Source: Bacteroidales bacterium
GTDB lineage: Bacteria > Bacteroidota > Bacteroidia > Bacteroidales > Lentimicrobiaceae
Direction: 5' to 3'
Assembly: GCA_016705005.1 (NCBI GenBank)
Contig: JADIZB010000012.1
Span: forward strand, 1 to 64,000
Length of the DNA: 64,000 nucleotides
How positions within the stretch are numbered: position 1 is the stretch's first letter; each line of letters starts with the position of its first letter. The position numbers were made by a program, and so were the translations under genes. Below are positions 18,244 through 26,319 of the stretch, in pieces. The notes beneath the pieces were generated by a model. It did no database searches. It saw nothing but the letters and a program-made list of their open reading frames with translations, and was not told where the DNA came from.

Positions 18244-18861
18244 TCAGGTGTTGAATGCGTTTTCGATCAGTCCTGTAAGTGAAGCATAAGTATTCCCTAG
18301 AACCGTATCAATTTCTTCCTGACAAAACCATCTTGTTTCTGAAATAGACTCTTCTGTTTGAGGCACAGGAGTCTCCATTCCGTCATATTCCATTTCAAAC
18401 CAGAAGGTTTTTTTAAAAACCATCCGGCCTTTATGTTCGTAAATATGGAAAGTAGAGGGTAATTCTGATATAATTCTCTGCCCTTCTATTCCTGTTTCTT
18501 CAGTAACTTCGCGTAAAGCAGCTACTTCCGGTGTCTCATTTATTTCTATTTTCCCTTTTGGAAGGTCCCATTTTCCAAACCGGAGAATGAACAATCTCTC
18601 ATTGTCCCTGTTCCGGACTATCCCTCCGGCAGCTTCCAGATACCTGAAATAAGAAATAAAGTCATCGAAGAGTTCCAGGGAATTCCCTTTGCCTGTAAAA
18701 ATCAAAGTATTATAATCACCGGTATTCATGAATATGGTGAATGATTCCACCATATTTTCCGGAGATTCCACCTTTACTATTTTAGTTCCCGGAAGGATTT
18801 CCCCGATTTCATCGCCAGATGAAAAGATCACGGGCTTGTCATTGATAAAAACTTTGTACAT
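18244..18861 (-). CDS. NUDIX hydrolase
   Basis: A 205-residue protein with a perfect Nudix box, G-x5-E-x7-REVTEETGI, in the segment beginning GKIEINE. Upstream of it is a roughly 80-residue N-terminal domain (MYKVFINDKPVIF) that is common in Bacteroidota homologues. The substrate, a nucleoside diphosphate derivative, cannot be deduced. The start is placed at MYKVF (18861); a Met three codons upstream (18870) would overlap the pyrE start. Either way the gene is divergent from pyrE with almost no space between. Confidence 0.85.
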   Translation of the reverse strand: MYKVFINDKPVIFSSGDEIGEILPGTKIVKVESPENMVESFTIFMNTGDYNTLIFTGKGNSLELFDDFISYFRYLEAAGGIVRNRDNERLFILRFGKWDLPKGKIEINETPEVAALREVTEETGIEGQRIISELPSTFHIYEHKGRMVFKKTFWFEMEYDGMETPVPQTEESISETRWFCQEEIDTVLGNTYASLTGLIENAFNT

Positions 18862-18864
18862 TTG
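18836..18864 (+). promoter_or_regulatory. Candidate pyrE promoter inside the NUDIX start region
   Basis: TTG (18836-18838), 18 bases, then TACATTTG (18857-18864). The -7 element overlaps the NUDIX start codon and ends only 4 bases before the pyrE ATG, so the predicted transcript would have little or no leader. Confidence 0.5.
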
Positions 18865-18868
18865 CAGC

Positions 18869-19510
18869 ATGAGTAATAATGATTCAGTAGCGCTTGATAC
18901 AGCGGAGTTTTTATTGCAAATAAAAGCAATAAAGATAGATAATCAGAATCCGTTCACATGGAGTTCAGGGATTAAATCACCGATATACTGTGATAACAGG
19001 AAGATATTATCTTACCCAAAAGTACGGACTTTTATCAGACAGGAATTCGCCAGGCTGATCAATGAAGAATTTGGCTCGATTGATCTGATTGCAGGTGTTG
19101 CCACAGGTGCGATAGCGCATGGGGTGCTTGTTGCCCAGGAACTCGGGCTTCCATTCGCCTATGTTCGTTCCGGTAAAAAGGAACATGGACTATCGAATCA
19201 GATTGAAGGCGTGGTTGAATCAGGGCAATCGGTTGTTGTAATTGAAGACCTGGTATCAACAGGGCAGAGTAGCCTTGCTGCTGTTGCAGCACTTAGAGAA
19301 GCCGGTTGTAATGTAAAAGGAATGGTGGCAATCTTTACCTATGGACTGGAGTCGGCCAGAGAGAATTTTAAAAGTGAAAACTGCGCTCTTTTTACACTTA
19401 CAGATTACAATCATCTTATCAGCCATGCTCTGGAAAAAAACTACATTAAAGAGTCAGACAAGTTATCTCTGATTAAATGGCGTGAAAATCCCGAAGCCTG
19501 GGGTAAATAA
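18869..19510 (+). CDS. pyrE: Orotate phosphoribosyltransferase
   Basis: A 213-residue type I phosphoribosyltransferase that joins orotate and PRPP to make OMP in pyrimidine synthesis. NPFTWSSGIKSPIYCDNR is the family N-terminus and VVVIEDLVSTGQSS is the PRPP-binding motif. The open frame runs upstream to 18728, but that part is antisense to the NUDIX gene; ATG 18869 yields the normal N-terminus. It is followed after 6 bases by the SRPBCC gene, so the two are co-transcribed. Confidence 0.95.
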   Translation: MSNNDSVALDTAEFLLQIKAIKIDNQNPFTWSSGIKSPIYCDNRKILSYPKVRTFIRQEFARLINEEFGSIDLIAGVATGAIAHGVLVAQELGLPFAYVRSGKKEHGLSNQIEGVVESGQSVVVIEDLVSTGQSSLAAVAALREAGCNVKGMVAIFTYGLESARENFKSENCALFTLTDYNHLISHALEKNYIKESDKLSLIKWRENPEAWGK

Positions 19511-19516
19511 TCCATT

Positions 19517-19930
19517 ATGGCAACATTTCGCAGTGAACAAGTAACCATCGAACGTACCGATGGTTTTGTTTTTGATTTCTTATCTGATTTTAACAATTTT
19601 CAGAAGCTGATGCCGCCTCAGGTTTCAGAATGGCATTCTGACGGCGATAGTTGCAGTTTCAATATCCAGAATATGGCCACTCTGGGGATGCGTTATAAAG
19701 AGAAGGTTCCTGTCAAACATATTTACATACAATCAGAAGGAAAGGTACCCTTTGACTTTGATCTTCAATGTTTTATCGGGAAGGTAGATGAACTTTCATG
19801 CATAGCAAGACTGGAATTCAATGCAGATCTTAGTCCGATGCTGAAGATGATTGCTTCAAAACCATTGGAGAATTTCATTAACATCCTCGCACAGAAGCTT
19901 AAAGAGATCTGCGAATCAGGAAAAATCTAA
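19517..19930 (+). CDS. SRPBCC-fold protein
   Basis: A 137-residue protein with the START/SRPBCC look: an N-terminal strand, VFDFLSDFNNFQKLMPP, a string of beta strands and a long C-terminal helix (PLENFINILAQKLKEICE). This fold makes a deep hydrophobic ligand cavity. No catalytic residues are evident and the ligand is unknown. It starts 6 bases after pyrE. Confidence 0.72.
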   Translation: MATFRSEQVTIERTDGFVFDFLSDFNNFQKLMPPQVSEWHSDGDSCSFNIQNMATLGMRYKEKVPVKHIYIQSEGKVPFDFDLQCFIGKVDELSCIARLEFNADLSPMLKMIASKPLENFINILAQKLKEICESGKI

Positions 19931-19972
19931 TATTTCTGTTTTAATATCGCAGCAGATTTTCACAATTCTGAA

Positions 19973-20731
19973 TTAATCCCTGATTCCGCCAAAGATAACC
20001 TGCTTGAGGGAGCATTTGTATTGTCTGCCGTCGTCACCTTCGAGCAGTAACATGCCATATTCAGCCAACCCTTTGATGGTTGCGTTCATTTTAACCCCAT
20101 TGATGATAAATACAGAAGGTTGATTGAGAAGGTACATCCTGTCGAGATAAGCATTTTCGATAATTCTGTTTTCTCCATTTTTAAGCTTTTCATACCAATA
20201 TGCCATATTTTTGTGCCAATCTGTCAGTATTTCTTCAAGATTATACTGTTTTCCCGTAAGCATTGTGAGTGAAACAGCACCCGGAACTTTTGCCGGGAAT
20301 GATTTCTGGTTAATGTTCAGTCCTAAACCGGCAATGGTTGTGGAAATGGTGTTACCGCTGATCTCATTTTTGATAAGAATACCAGCGATTTTCCGGTTTT
20401 CCATATAGATGTCATTGGGCCATTTAATCATTGGCTCTGATGGAATTTCGAAGCTCCCGAGCAATTGACAAACAGACAGCGAAACGATACGGGTAAGCTG
20501 AAACTGAAATTCGGGTTTCAGGAAGGTGGGATAGAGGACAATTGTCGCTGTGAGGTTTTTCCCAGGCTCACTTTCCCAGGTATTGCCTTCTTGTCCCTTT
20601 CCATCTGTCTGAGCATCAGTTACCACTACAGTACCTTCGTTTATTGTGCCGGAGTTGAGCCGGTCAGCCATATACTGATTGGTTGAAGCTGTGCTTTTCA
20701 GCCTGATAATTCCAGAATTTTCGAAAATCAC
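19973..20731 (-). CDS. birA: Biotin--[acetyl-CoA-carboxylase] ligase
   Basis: A 252-residue catalytic-type biotin protein ligase with no N-terminal DNA-binding domain, so it is not expected to repress biotin genes. DGKGQEGNTWES corresponds to the GRGRxGxxW biotin/ATP loop with Lys replacing the first Arg, and KWPNDIY plus KIAGILIKNE are the remaining active-site blocks. A small C-terminal SH3-like domain follows (GLAEYGMLLLEGDDG). It converges on the SRPBCC gene. Confidence 0.92.
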   Translation of the reverse strand: MIFENSGIIRLKSTASTNQYMADRLNSGTINEGTVVVTDAQTDGKGQEGNTWESEPGKNLTATIVLYPTFLKPEFQFQLTRIVSLSVCQLLGSFEIPSEPMIKWPNDIYMENRKIAGILIKNEISGNTISTTIAGLGLNINQKSFPAKVPGAVSLTMLTGKQYNLEEILTDWHKNMAYWYEKLKNGENRIIENAYLDRMYLLNQPSVFIINGVKMNATIKGLAEYGMLLLEGDDGRQYKCSLKQVIFGGIRD

Positions 20732-20929
20732 TTGATTGATTGTTTTTATGAATTGCTGACAAAAATCGAACGGTACAATTGTTGATAGTATTGGGTGACA
20801 AAAAAATCAGTCATACTGGTAAGAATCCAACCCCGGACTTTTTCCTGAATTGGTAACTGTGCATACAGACCGGCATTCAGTATTACAGGAAATGCCTGTC
20901 TTACTGATAATTTTACGGATTTTATTCGT

Positions 20930-20937
20930 TAACTTTG
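20930..20937 (+). promoter_or_regulatory. Candidate -7 element for the rsfS-ftsH operon
   Basis: TAACTTTG matches TAnnTTTG and ends 21 bases before the rsfS ATG. The expected upstream TTG is degenerate (TTACTG at 20901-20906). The remaining 227-base gap to birA holds no gene. Confidence 0.5.
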
Positions 20938-20958
20938 CAAAAATATAACAATTAGCCT

Positions 20959-21378
20959 ATGGCAGTTAAGAAAAATAAATCAGCATCTGAAATGTTGGCC
21001 TCCATTGTAATTGAGGGTATATTCGAGAAATTGGGAGAGGAAGTTGTTCAGATAGATCTGCGTAAGATAAAAAATGCAGTGGCTGATTTTTTCATTGTGT
21101 GTCATGGAAAATCACGTGCACAGGTTGAAGCCATTGCCGATTCTGTGCAAATGGAGGTTAAAAAGGCTGTTGGGATAAATGTATGGAAAAAAGAGGGGTT
21201 TGAGAATGCCGAGTGGGTTTTGTTGGATTATGTAGATGTCGTGGTTCATATTTTTCAGGAGGGAAACAGAAGATTTTACAAACTTGAAGAATTGTGGGCG
21301 GATGCTGATACAAAAACAATATTACCTGCTGTGACTGCACAGAAACGCACAAAGAAAAAATCATCAGCTGAAGTCTGA
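20959..21378 (+). CDS. rsfS: Ribosome silencing factor RsfS
   Basis: A 139-residue Iojap/DUF143 protein that binds ribosomal protein L14 and blocks 30S-50S joining under poor growth. KNAVADFFIVCHGKSRAQVEAIADSV and EGFENAEWVLLDYVDVVVHIF are the diagnostic blocks. The C-terminus has a basic KRTKKKSS tail. It opens a compact operon, with ftsH starting 8 bases after its stop. Confidence 0.93.
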   Translation: MAVKKNKSASEMLASIVIEGIFEKLGEEVVQIDLRKIKNAVADFFIVCHGKSRAQVEAIADSVQMEVKKAVGINVWKKEGFENAEWVLLDYVDVVVHIFQEGNRRFYKLEELWADADTKTILPAVTAQKRTKKKSSAEV

Positions 21379-21386
21379 TTTAACTT

Positions 21387-23453
21387 ATGAACGAAACGAA
21401 CGATAAAAAACCTGAAAACGGAATTGGTAAACCCAAAGTAGGAAAACCTAAATTCAGTTTTTACTGGATATATGCATTGCTGGCATTGCTTATTATTGGC
21501 CTTCAGTTTATGAACAACTGGAGTTCATCCCCTAAGTCAATAGGTTGGGGGAAAGTAAAAGAAATTGTTCAGAACCAGGATATAGAGCGGCTTGTTCTTG
21601 TGAACAAAGAATTCGCTGAAATATACATCAAGAAGGAGAAACTTAACCTTGCCAAATACAAGGATGTTCGGCCCGGGGATGGATTTGGAGAAAGCAAACC
21701 ACAATATATTTATAATATTGGATCGGTAGAAACCTTTGAAAAGGATTTTGCTGAAATCCAGCAAGGCATAGCGAAACCTGTCTATATAGAAAATCTTACC
21801 CGCCGTAATGTATGGGGCGATGCACTTTCGTGGATTCTACCCGTATTATTGCTGGTAGGAGCGTGGTTCTTTATCATGCGGATGATGAGCCGTGGATCCG
21901 GAGGTGGCGGGCAAATTTTTAATATTGGCAAATCAAAAGCGCAGCTGTTTGATAAAGACACCCATGTTAACATCAATTTTTCAGATGTAGCGGGCCTGGA
22001 AGAGGCGAAAGTCGAGATTATGGAAATCGTTGACTTTCTTAAGAACCCGAAGAAATATACTACTCTGGGTGGTAAAATTCCCAAAGGAGCCCTGCTTGTT
22101 GGTCCTCCGGGCACTGGGAAAACGTTGCTGGCCAAAGCAGTTGCCGGAGAAGCTAAAGTTCCTTTTTTCTCACTTTCAGGATCCGATTTTGTTGAAATGT
22201 TTGTTGGTGTTGGAGCCTCCCGGGTTCGCGATCTTTTCAAGCAGGCAAAGGAAAAATCTCCCTGCATCATTTTTATTGACGAAATAGATGCCATCGGCAG
22301 GGCAAGAGGAAAAAATCAGATCACAGGAGCCAATGATGAACGGGAGAATACCTTGAATCAATTGCTCACCGAAATGGATGGTTTTGCGACCAATGCCGGG
22401 GTAATCATTCTTGCGGCTACCAACAGGGCAGATATCCTCGACAGGGCACTATTGCGCGCCGGTCGTTTCGACAGGCAGATCAACGTTGAATTGCCAGATC
22501 TCGAGGAGCGGAAGGCCATTTTCAAGGTCCATATGAAGCCTTTGAAAAATGACGATTCGGTGAACGCTGAATTTCTTGCCAAACAGACACCCGGGTTTTC
22601 AGGAGCCGATATTGCCAATGTCTGCAACGAGGCTGCACTGATCGCCGCCAGACAGAATAAGACCGAAATTGCAAAACAGGATTTCATCGACGCCATTGAC
22701 CGGATCGTTGGCGGACTTGAAAAAAGAAATAAAATCATCTCACCACAGGAGAAGAAGGTAATTGCCTATCACGAAGCCGGGCATGCTACCATCAGCTGGT
22801 TGCTCGAATATGCTCATCCCCTTGTGAAAGTAACCATCGTGCCCAGAGGCAAAGCACTTGGTGCAGCCTGGTATCTTCCCGAAGAACGTCAGATTACCAC
22901 TTACGAACAGATGTTCGATGAGTTGACTGCCACCCTGGGTGGGAGGGCTTCCGAAGAGATAATTTTCGGCAAGGTTTCAACCGGTGCGCTCAATGACCTG
23001 GAGAAAGTTACAAAACAGGCTTATGCCATGGTAGTATACTATGGTCTTAATAAGGAGATCGGGAATGTGAGTTATTATGATTCATCCGGGCAACAGGAGT
23101 ATTCATTCAACAAGCCTTTCAGTGAATCCACCGCGCAGGTTATCGATGTTGAAATTAAGAAAATGATAGAAGAGGGCTATGATCGTGCCAAATCATTGTT
23201 GCTCGAGAATAAGGATAAACTGGCACAACTTGCCGATATATTGTTGAAAAAGGAGGTTATCTTCCGCGAAGATCTGGAACTGATATTTGGTAAGAGACCT
23301 TTTGACGAACATTCACAGGAATCTTTTCAGAACGGCTCAAATGACACCATCCTAAAAGATCAGGAAGAAAATACTGCTGAACAGAATTTATCAACTGAAG
23401 TTAAATCAGAGAATGAACCTGTAACCGGTGAAGTTGATGAAAGCAAGCAATAA
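21387..23453 (+). CDS. ftsH: ATP-dependent zinc metalloprotease FtsH
   Basis: A 688-residue membrane-bound AAA+ protease. Two transmembrane helices (about 24-43 and 148-166) flank a periplasmic domain. The Walker A GPPGTGKT is at 239-246, Walker B IIFIDEID follows, and the zinc site H462EAGH466 lies in the protease domain. It degrades misassembled membrane proteins and regulatory proteins. The C-terminal 50 residues are acidic and Asn/Gln-rich. The LUD gene overlaps its 3' end by 17 bases. Confidence 0.97.
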   Translation: MNETNDKKPENGIGKPKVGKPKFSFYWIYALLALLIIGLQFMNNWSSSPKSIGWGKVKEIVQNQDIERLVLVNKEFAEIYIKKEKLNLAKYKDVRPGDGFGESKPQYIYNIGSVETFEKDFAEIQQGIAKPVYIENLTRRNVWGDALSWILPVLLLVGAWFFIMRMMSRGSGGGGQIFNIGKSKAQLFDKDTHVNINFSDVAGLEEAKVEIMEIVDFLKNPKKYTTLGGKIPKGALLVGPPGTGKTLLAKAVAGEAKVPFFSLSGSDFVEMFVGVGASRVRDLFKQAKEKSPCIIFIDEIDAIGRARGKNQITGANDERENTLNQLLTEMDGFATNAGVIILAATNRADILDRALLRAGRFDRQINVELPDLEERKAIFKVHMKPLKNDDSVNAEFLAKQTPGFSGADIANVCNEAALIAARQNKTEIAKQDFIDAIDRIVGGLEKRNKIISPQEKKVIAYHEAGHATISWLLEYAHPLVKVTIVPRGKALGAAWYLPEERQITTYEQMFDELTATLGGRASEEIIFGKVSTGALNDLEKVTKQAYAMVVYYGLNKEIGNVSYYDSSGQQEYSFNKPFSESTAQVIDVEIKKMIEEGYDRAKSLLLENKDKLAQLADILLKKEVIFREDLELIFGKRPFDEHSQESFQNGSNDTILKDQEENTAEQNLSTEVKSENEPVTGEVDESKQ

Positions 23454-24120
23454 GCTCAATTCAAAGCCTGAGCATATCCGGGAAAGCACAACCCGTGAAA
23501 AGGTGCTTAAGAACATCAGGCATGCGCTTATTGAAACTTCAGAGAATCCTTTCACAGATGTGGATTTCGATTCCGACATCTATACACCGATGAAAGAAGA
23601 TGGTGATATTAATTTTGCCATTGAGTTTACAAAAGCCGGAGGACAGTTTGTTTTTTGCGATTCAGCCCAGGATATGCTTGCTAAAGTGAAAGGGCTGTTT
23701 TCGGATAAAGGCTGGTCTGAGGCATGGTGTAACGAAGAATCACTTACCGGATTGCTTAATCATTCTATGGTTCCGGTGAAGCGTGTGAATCAAGGTGTTG
23801 AAGCAATGAAAATAGCGGTTACATCCTGTGAGTTTCTTGTTGCCAGATTGGGTAGTATTATGATGTCGTCGCGGCAATTATCAGGCCGGCGGATGTTTTC
23901 ATACCCTGAAGTGCATATTGTGATTGCATTTACCTCCCAGATAGTACCTGATCTGAAACAGGCGCTTTCAGGTATTCGTGAGAAATATGCTGGAAAGATG
24001 CCATCGATGGTCTCCCTTATTACCGGACCCAGCCGCACTGCGGATATAGAAAAGACCCTTGTAATGGGTGCTCACGGTCCTAAGGAGCTCTATGTTTTTC
24101 TTGCAGACGATATCTCATAA
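23437..24120 (+). CDS. LUD (LutC/YkgG) domain protein
   Basis: A 227-residue protein of the LUD superfamily. The segments FCDSAQDMLAKVK, VTSCEFLVARLGSIMM and SLITGPSRTADIEKTLVMGAHGPKEL are typical; the last is the conserved C-terminal TGPSxTADIE motif. LutC proteins serve lactate utilisation, but no lutA/lutB partner is here. ATG 23437 is chosen over an upstream GTG (23428). It overlaps ftsH by 17 bases and is followed by DUF2007 10 bases on, so it is part of the ftsH-cdsA operon, an arrangement remembered from other Bacteroidota. Confidence 0.83.
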   Translation: MKASNKLNSKPEHIRESTTREKVLKNIRHALIETSENPFTDVDFDSDIYTPMKEDGDINFAIEFTKAGGQFVFCDSAQDMLAKVKGLFSDKGWSEAWCNEESLTGLLNHSMVPVKRVNQGVEAMKIAVTSCEFLVARLGSIMMSSRQLSGRRMFSYPEVHIVIAFTSQIVPDLKQALSGIREKYAGKMPSMVSLITGPSRTADIEKTLVMGAHGPKELYVFLADDIS

Positions 24121-24130
24121 TACGAGAGTT

Positions 24131-24334
24131 ATGGAAGGATGGGTTTGCATTTACACTTCAATACAGTTACACCAGGTTGAAATGATCCGGGGTATTCTGG
24201 AGGAAAACGGAATTACAGCAATCGTTGTAAATAAGCAGGATTCTGTTTATCTGATAGGTGAAATCGAGCTTTTTGTCAGCCACGGCGATGCTTTTAATGC
24301 AAATCAGATCATTAATTCAAACCAGATATTGTGA
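24131..24334 (+). CDS. DUF2007-type small protein
   Basis: A 67-residue protein, MEGWVCIYTS then a beta-alpha-beta pattern (QVEMIRGILEENGITAIVVNKQDS) with GEIELFVSHGDAFNA, typical of DUF2007 putative signal-transducing proteins related to the PII fold. The frame extends upstream to 24068 inside the LUD gene; ATG 24131 is the likely start. Its stop overlaps the GTG start of cdsA by 4 bases, implying coupling. The molecular role is unknown. Confidence 0.78.
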   Translation: MEGWVCIYTSIQLHQVEMIRGILEENGITAIVVNKQDSVYLIGEIELFVSHGDAFNANQIINSNQIL

Positions 24335-25149
24335 ATAATTTAACCACCCGGACAATTACCGGAGTACTGTTTGTTATCTGTGTTATCGGCTCGGTAATTC
24401 TTAGCCATTGGGCCTTTGCAGTGCTTTTCCTGGTGGTTTCTATTGCGGGTTTTTTGGAGTTCACCCGTTTGATGAGAATAAGTAAAATAATCGTATATCG
24501 GCCTTCAGGAATCCTTTTCGGAGCTGTTTTATATACCAGTATTACTCTTTGGGAATTTGGTGTTATAGACGCCAATCTTTTGCTTGTTAATTTCCTGATT
24601 TTGCCTTTATTGCTTATAGTTGAGCTTTTCAGGAAATCAACATCACCATTCCTTAATTCAGCACTTGGATTGCTTGGTATGTTATGGATTATTCTTCCGC
24701 TTTCGCTGCTTAATGGTTTTTTTAATCATTCTGATGGACCAAAATGGCTGCACAGCGGCGCCTTATTGGGCTTCTTTCTGATACTCTGGATATATGATTC
24801 AGGAGCTTATATATTCGGATCTTTATTCGGTCGCCATCCAATGCTGGAACGCATCAGCCCGAAGAAATCCTGGGAAGGTTTCATTGGTGGAAGTGCAGCG
24901 GGGATACTTACAGCATATATGGTTTCAGCTTCGTTTATTGAGTTTTCTGTACTTCAGTGGATTCTGATAGGAATTGTTATCATCGTTTTCGGTACTTTTG
25001 GAGATCTGGTAGAGTCGATGTTGAAGCGAAGTTCAGGGGTTAAGGATTCGGGAAGCATATTGCCCGGACATGGTGGTATTCTGGATCGCTTCGATGCTGT
25101 TTTGCTTGCCGCACCAGCGGTTTTTATCCTGATCTACTTATTCAGGTAG
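24331..25149 (+). CDS. cdsA: Phosphatidate cytidylyltransferase
   Basis: A 272-residue polytopic inner-membrane enzyme making CDP-diacylglycerol from CTP and phosphatidic acid. The C-terminal signature is clear: KRSSGVKDSGSILPGHGGILDRFDAVLLAAP, containing the metal-binding Asp residues. The start codon is GTG at 24331, overlapping the stop of the preceding gene. It is followed by psd, so successive steps of phosphatidylethanolamine synthesis lie together; phosphatidylserine synthase is not in the window. Confidence 0.94.
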   Translation: MNNLTTRTITGVLFVICVIGSVILSHWAFAVLFLVVSIAGFLEFTRLMRISKIIVYRPSGILFGAVLYTSITLWEFGVIDANLLLVNFLILPLLLIVELFRKSTSPFLNSALGLLGMLWIILPLSLLNGFFNHSDGPKWLHSGALLGFFLILWIYDSGAYIFGSLFGRHPMLERISPKKSWEGFIGGSAAGILTAYMVSASFIEFSVLQWILIGIVIIVFGTFGDLVESMLKRSSGVKDSGSILPGHGGILDRFDAVLLAAPAVFILIYLFR

Positions 25150-25167
25150 ACACCGGAAAGAATCCCG

Positions 25168-25200
25168 GCTATTTATATTGTTGTGAAAATAGCTGTTTTT
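25168..25200 (+). terminator. Weak terminator-like hairpin after cdsA
   Basis: GCTATTT (25168-25174) pairs with AAATAGC (25187-25193) around a 12-base loop and is followed by a T run. The stem is short and AT-rich, so it may only attenuate transcription into psd. Confidence 0.35.
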
Positions 25201-25224
25201 TATAATATTAATGAATTTAAGTAA

Positions 25225-25893
25225 ATGGGAATACACAAAGAGGGGTACAGGATCATATTTATTGCATTTATATTTTTAGGAGTGCTATCGCCACTCAGTG
25301 GCTTAATAAGCATGCCCCTGTGGATTCATTATATGATCTGGATTGTCCTGGTTTTGACATTCATTTGGATAGTTCGGTTTTTCAGACTGCCCAGGCGTAT
25401 GCTTACACCTGATGATTCTCTGATTATATGTCCGGCAGATGGTAAGGTAGTGGCCATTGAGGAAGTTGAAGAACCAGAGTTTTTCGGAGATCATAGAATA
25501 CAGGTTTCGGTTTTCATGTCGCCGAATAATGTGCATGTAAACTGGTCGCCTGTTTCCGGAGTAATCAGGTATATGAAATATCATCCGGGCAAGTATCTTG
25601 TTGCCTGGCATCCTAAATCTTCAACCGAAAATGAACGCACAACCATAGTTGTTGAAAATAGCCGGGGAATTCAGGTATTGATTCGGCAGATTGCCGGTGC
25701 AATGGCAAGACGAATAGTGTGTTATGCTCATGAAGGTAATAGTATAAGGCAGGGGGATGAATTCGGATTCATTAAATTCGGATCAAGGGTGGATCTTTTT
25801 CTTCCGGTTAACGCAAAAGTAAAAGTTGGCCTGGGTGATGCAGTAAAAGGCAAACAGACAATCATTGCCGATATTCAGGGTATGAAACTTTAA
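25225..25893 (+). CDS. psd: Phosphatidylserine decarboxylase proenzyme, short type
   Basis: A 222-residue PSD of the short (PSD-A) class. Two N-terminal hydrophobic helices (about 8-30 and 32-50) anchor it in the inner membrane. The self-cleavage site is Gly186-Ser187 in IKFGSRVDLFLP, where Ser becomes the pyruvoyl group of the small chain. SPNNVHVNWSPVSG carries the conserved His residues. It converts phosphatidylserine to phosphatidylethanolamine. Position behind cdsA fits the pathway. Confidence 0.93.
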   Translation: MGIHKEGYRIIFIAFIFLGVLSPLSGLISMPLWIHYMIWIVLVLTFIWIVRFFRLPRRMLTPDDSLIICPADGKVVAIEEVEEPEFFGDHRIQVSVFMSPNNVHVNWSPVSGVIRYMKYHPGKYLVAWHPKSSTENERTTIVVENSRGIQVLIRQIAGAMARRIVCYAHEGNSIRQGDEFGFIKFGSRVDLFLPVNAKVKVGLGDAVKGKQTIIADIQGMKL

Positions 25894-25914
25894 CATATCA
25901 TTAACACATTCAGG

Positions 25915-25946
25915 TTTGCAGAATGATAATTCAGACAGTATATTTG
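25915..25946 (+). promoter_or_regulatory. Near-consensus Bacteroidota promoter for the Cys-rich small protein
   Basis: TTTG (25915-25918), 20 bases, then TATATTTG (25939-25946). Both elements match fully and the ATG is 24 bases downstream. It is among the best three promoters I find in the window and suggests strong expression. Confidence 0.7.
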
Positions 25947-25970
25947 CGACGCTAACTTAAACTAAGCCTC

Positions 25971-26273
25971 ATGAAAAGGATTTCAATGATTTTATCAGTA
26001 TTGGCTCTTGTATTTGCCTTTACTATTGCCAGTGTTTCTGCTCAGAATGCACCGAAAGCCAAAACCACTACTGAAAAAGTGGTCTCTGAGAAATCAGACA
26101 AAGCTGTCAGCACTTCCGACAAAAAGGATGGAAAATCCTGCGCTAAAACCTGCTCTGACGACAAAGCCAAAGCTGGTTGTGCCTCTACATGTACCGGCGA
26201 TAAAGCCAAATCATGTTGCAGTAAAGGACATACAGAAGCTGCTAAACCGGTTCCTGCTTCTGATAAAAAGTAA
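25971..26273 (+). CDS. Exported Cys- and Lys-rich small protein
   Basis: A 100-residue protein with a clean signal peptide (hydrophobic 6-22, cleavage after SVSA). The mature part of about 76 residues is low in hydrophobic residues and rich in Lys, Ala, Ser and Thr. Six or more Cys sit in three clusters, SCAKTC, GCASTC and KSCCSKGH, the last ending with His. The spacing suggests metal binding or multiple disulphides, like a metallothionein, but I know no characterised homologue. A near-consensus promoter precedes it and a good terminator follows, so it is a monocistronic, probably abundant product. An overlapping open frame at 26008-26295 is rejected as a shadow. Confidence 0.7.
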   Translation: MKRISMILSVLALVFAFTIASVSAQNAPKAKTTTEKVVSEKSDKAVSTSDKKDGKSCAKTCSDDKAKAGCASTCTGDKAKSCCSKGHTEAAKPVPASDKK

Positions 26274-26293
26274 ACAAATAAGAAAAGAGACTT

Positions 26294-26319
26294 AAAGCTG
26301 CCCAAAGGCAGCTTTTTTT
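26294..26319. terminator. Rho-independent terminator after the Cys-rich protein
   Basis: AAAGCTGCC (26294-26302) pairs with GGCAGCTTT (26307-26315) around CAAA, followed by more T. It overlaps the stop codon of the convergent HAD gene and could also act on the other strand. Confidence 0.85.

Noticed and set aside
23428..23436. GTG start for the LUD protein
   Set aside because: The ATG 9 bases on is the stronger start codon and gives equally good family length.
26008..26295. Open frame overlapping the Cys-rich protein gene
   Set aside because: It lies in another frame of the same low-complexity Lys/Ala stretch, starts inside the signal peptide and has no promoter of its own; the 25971 frame has the signal peptide and promoter.
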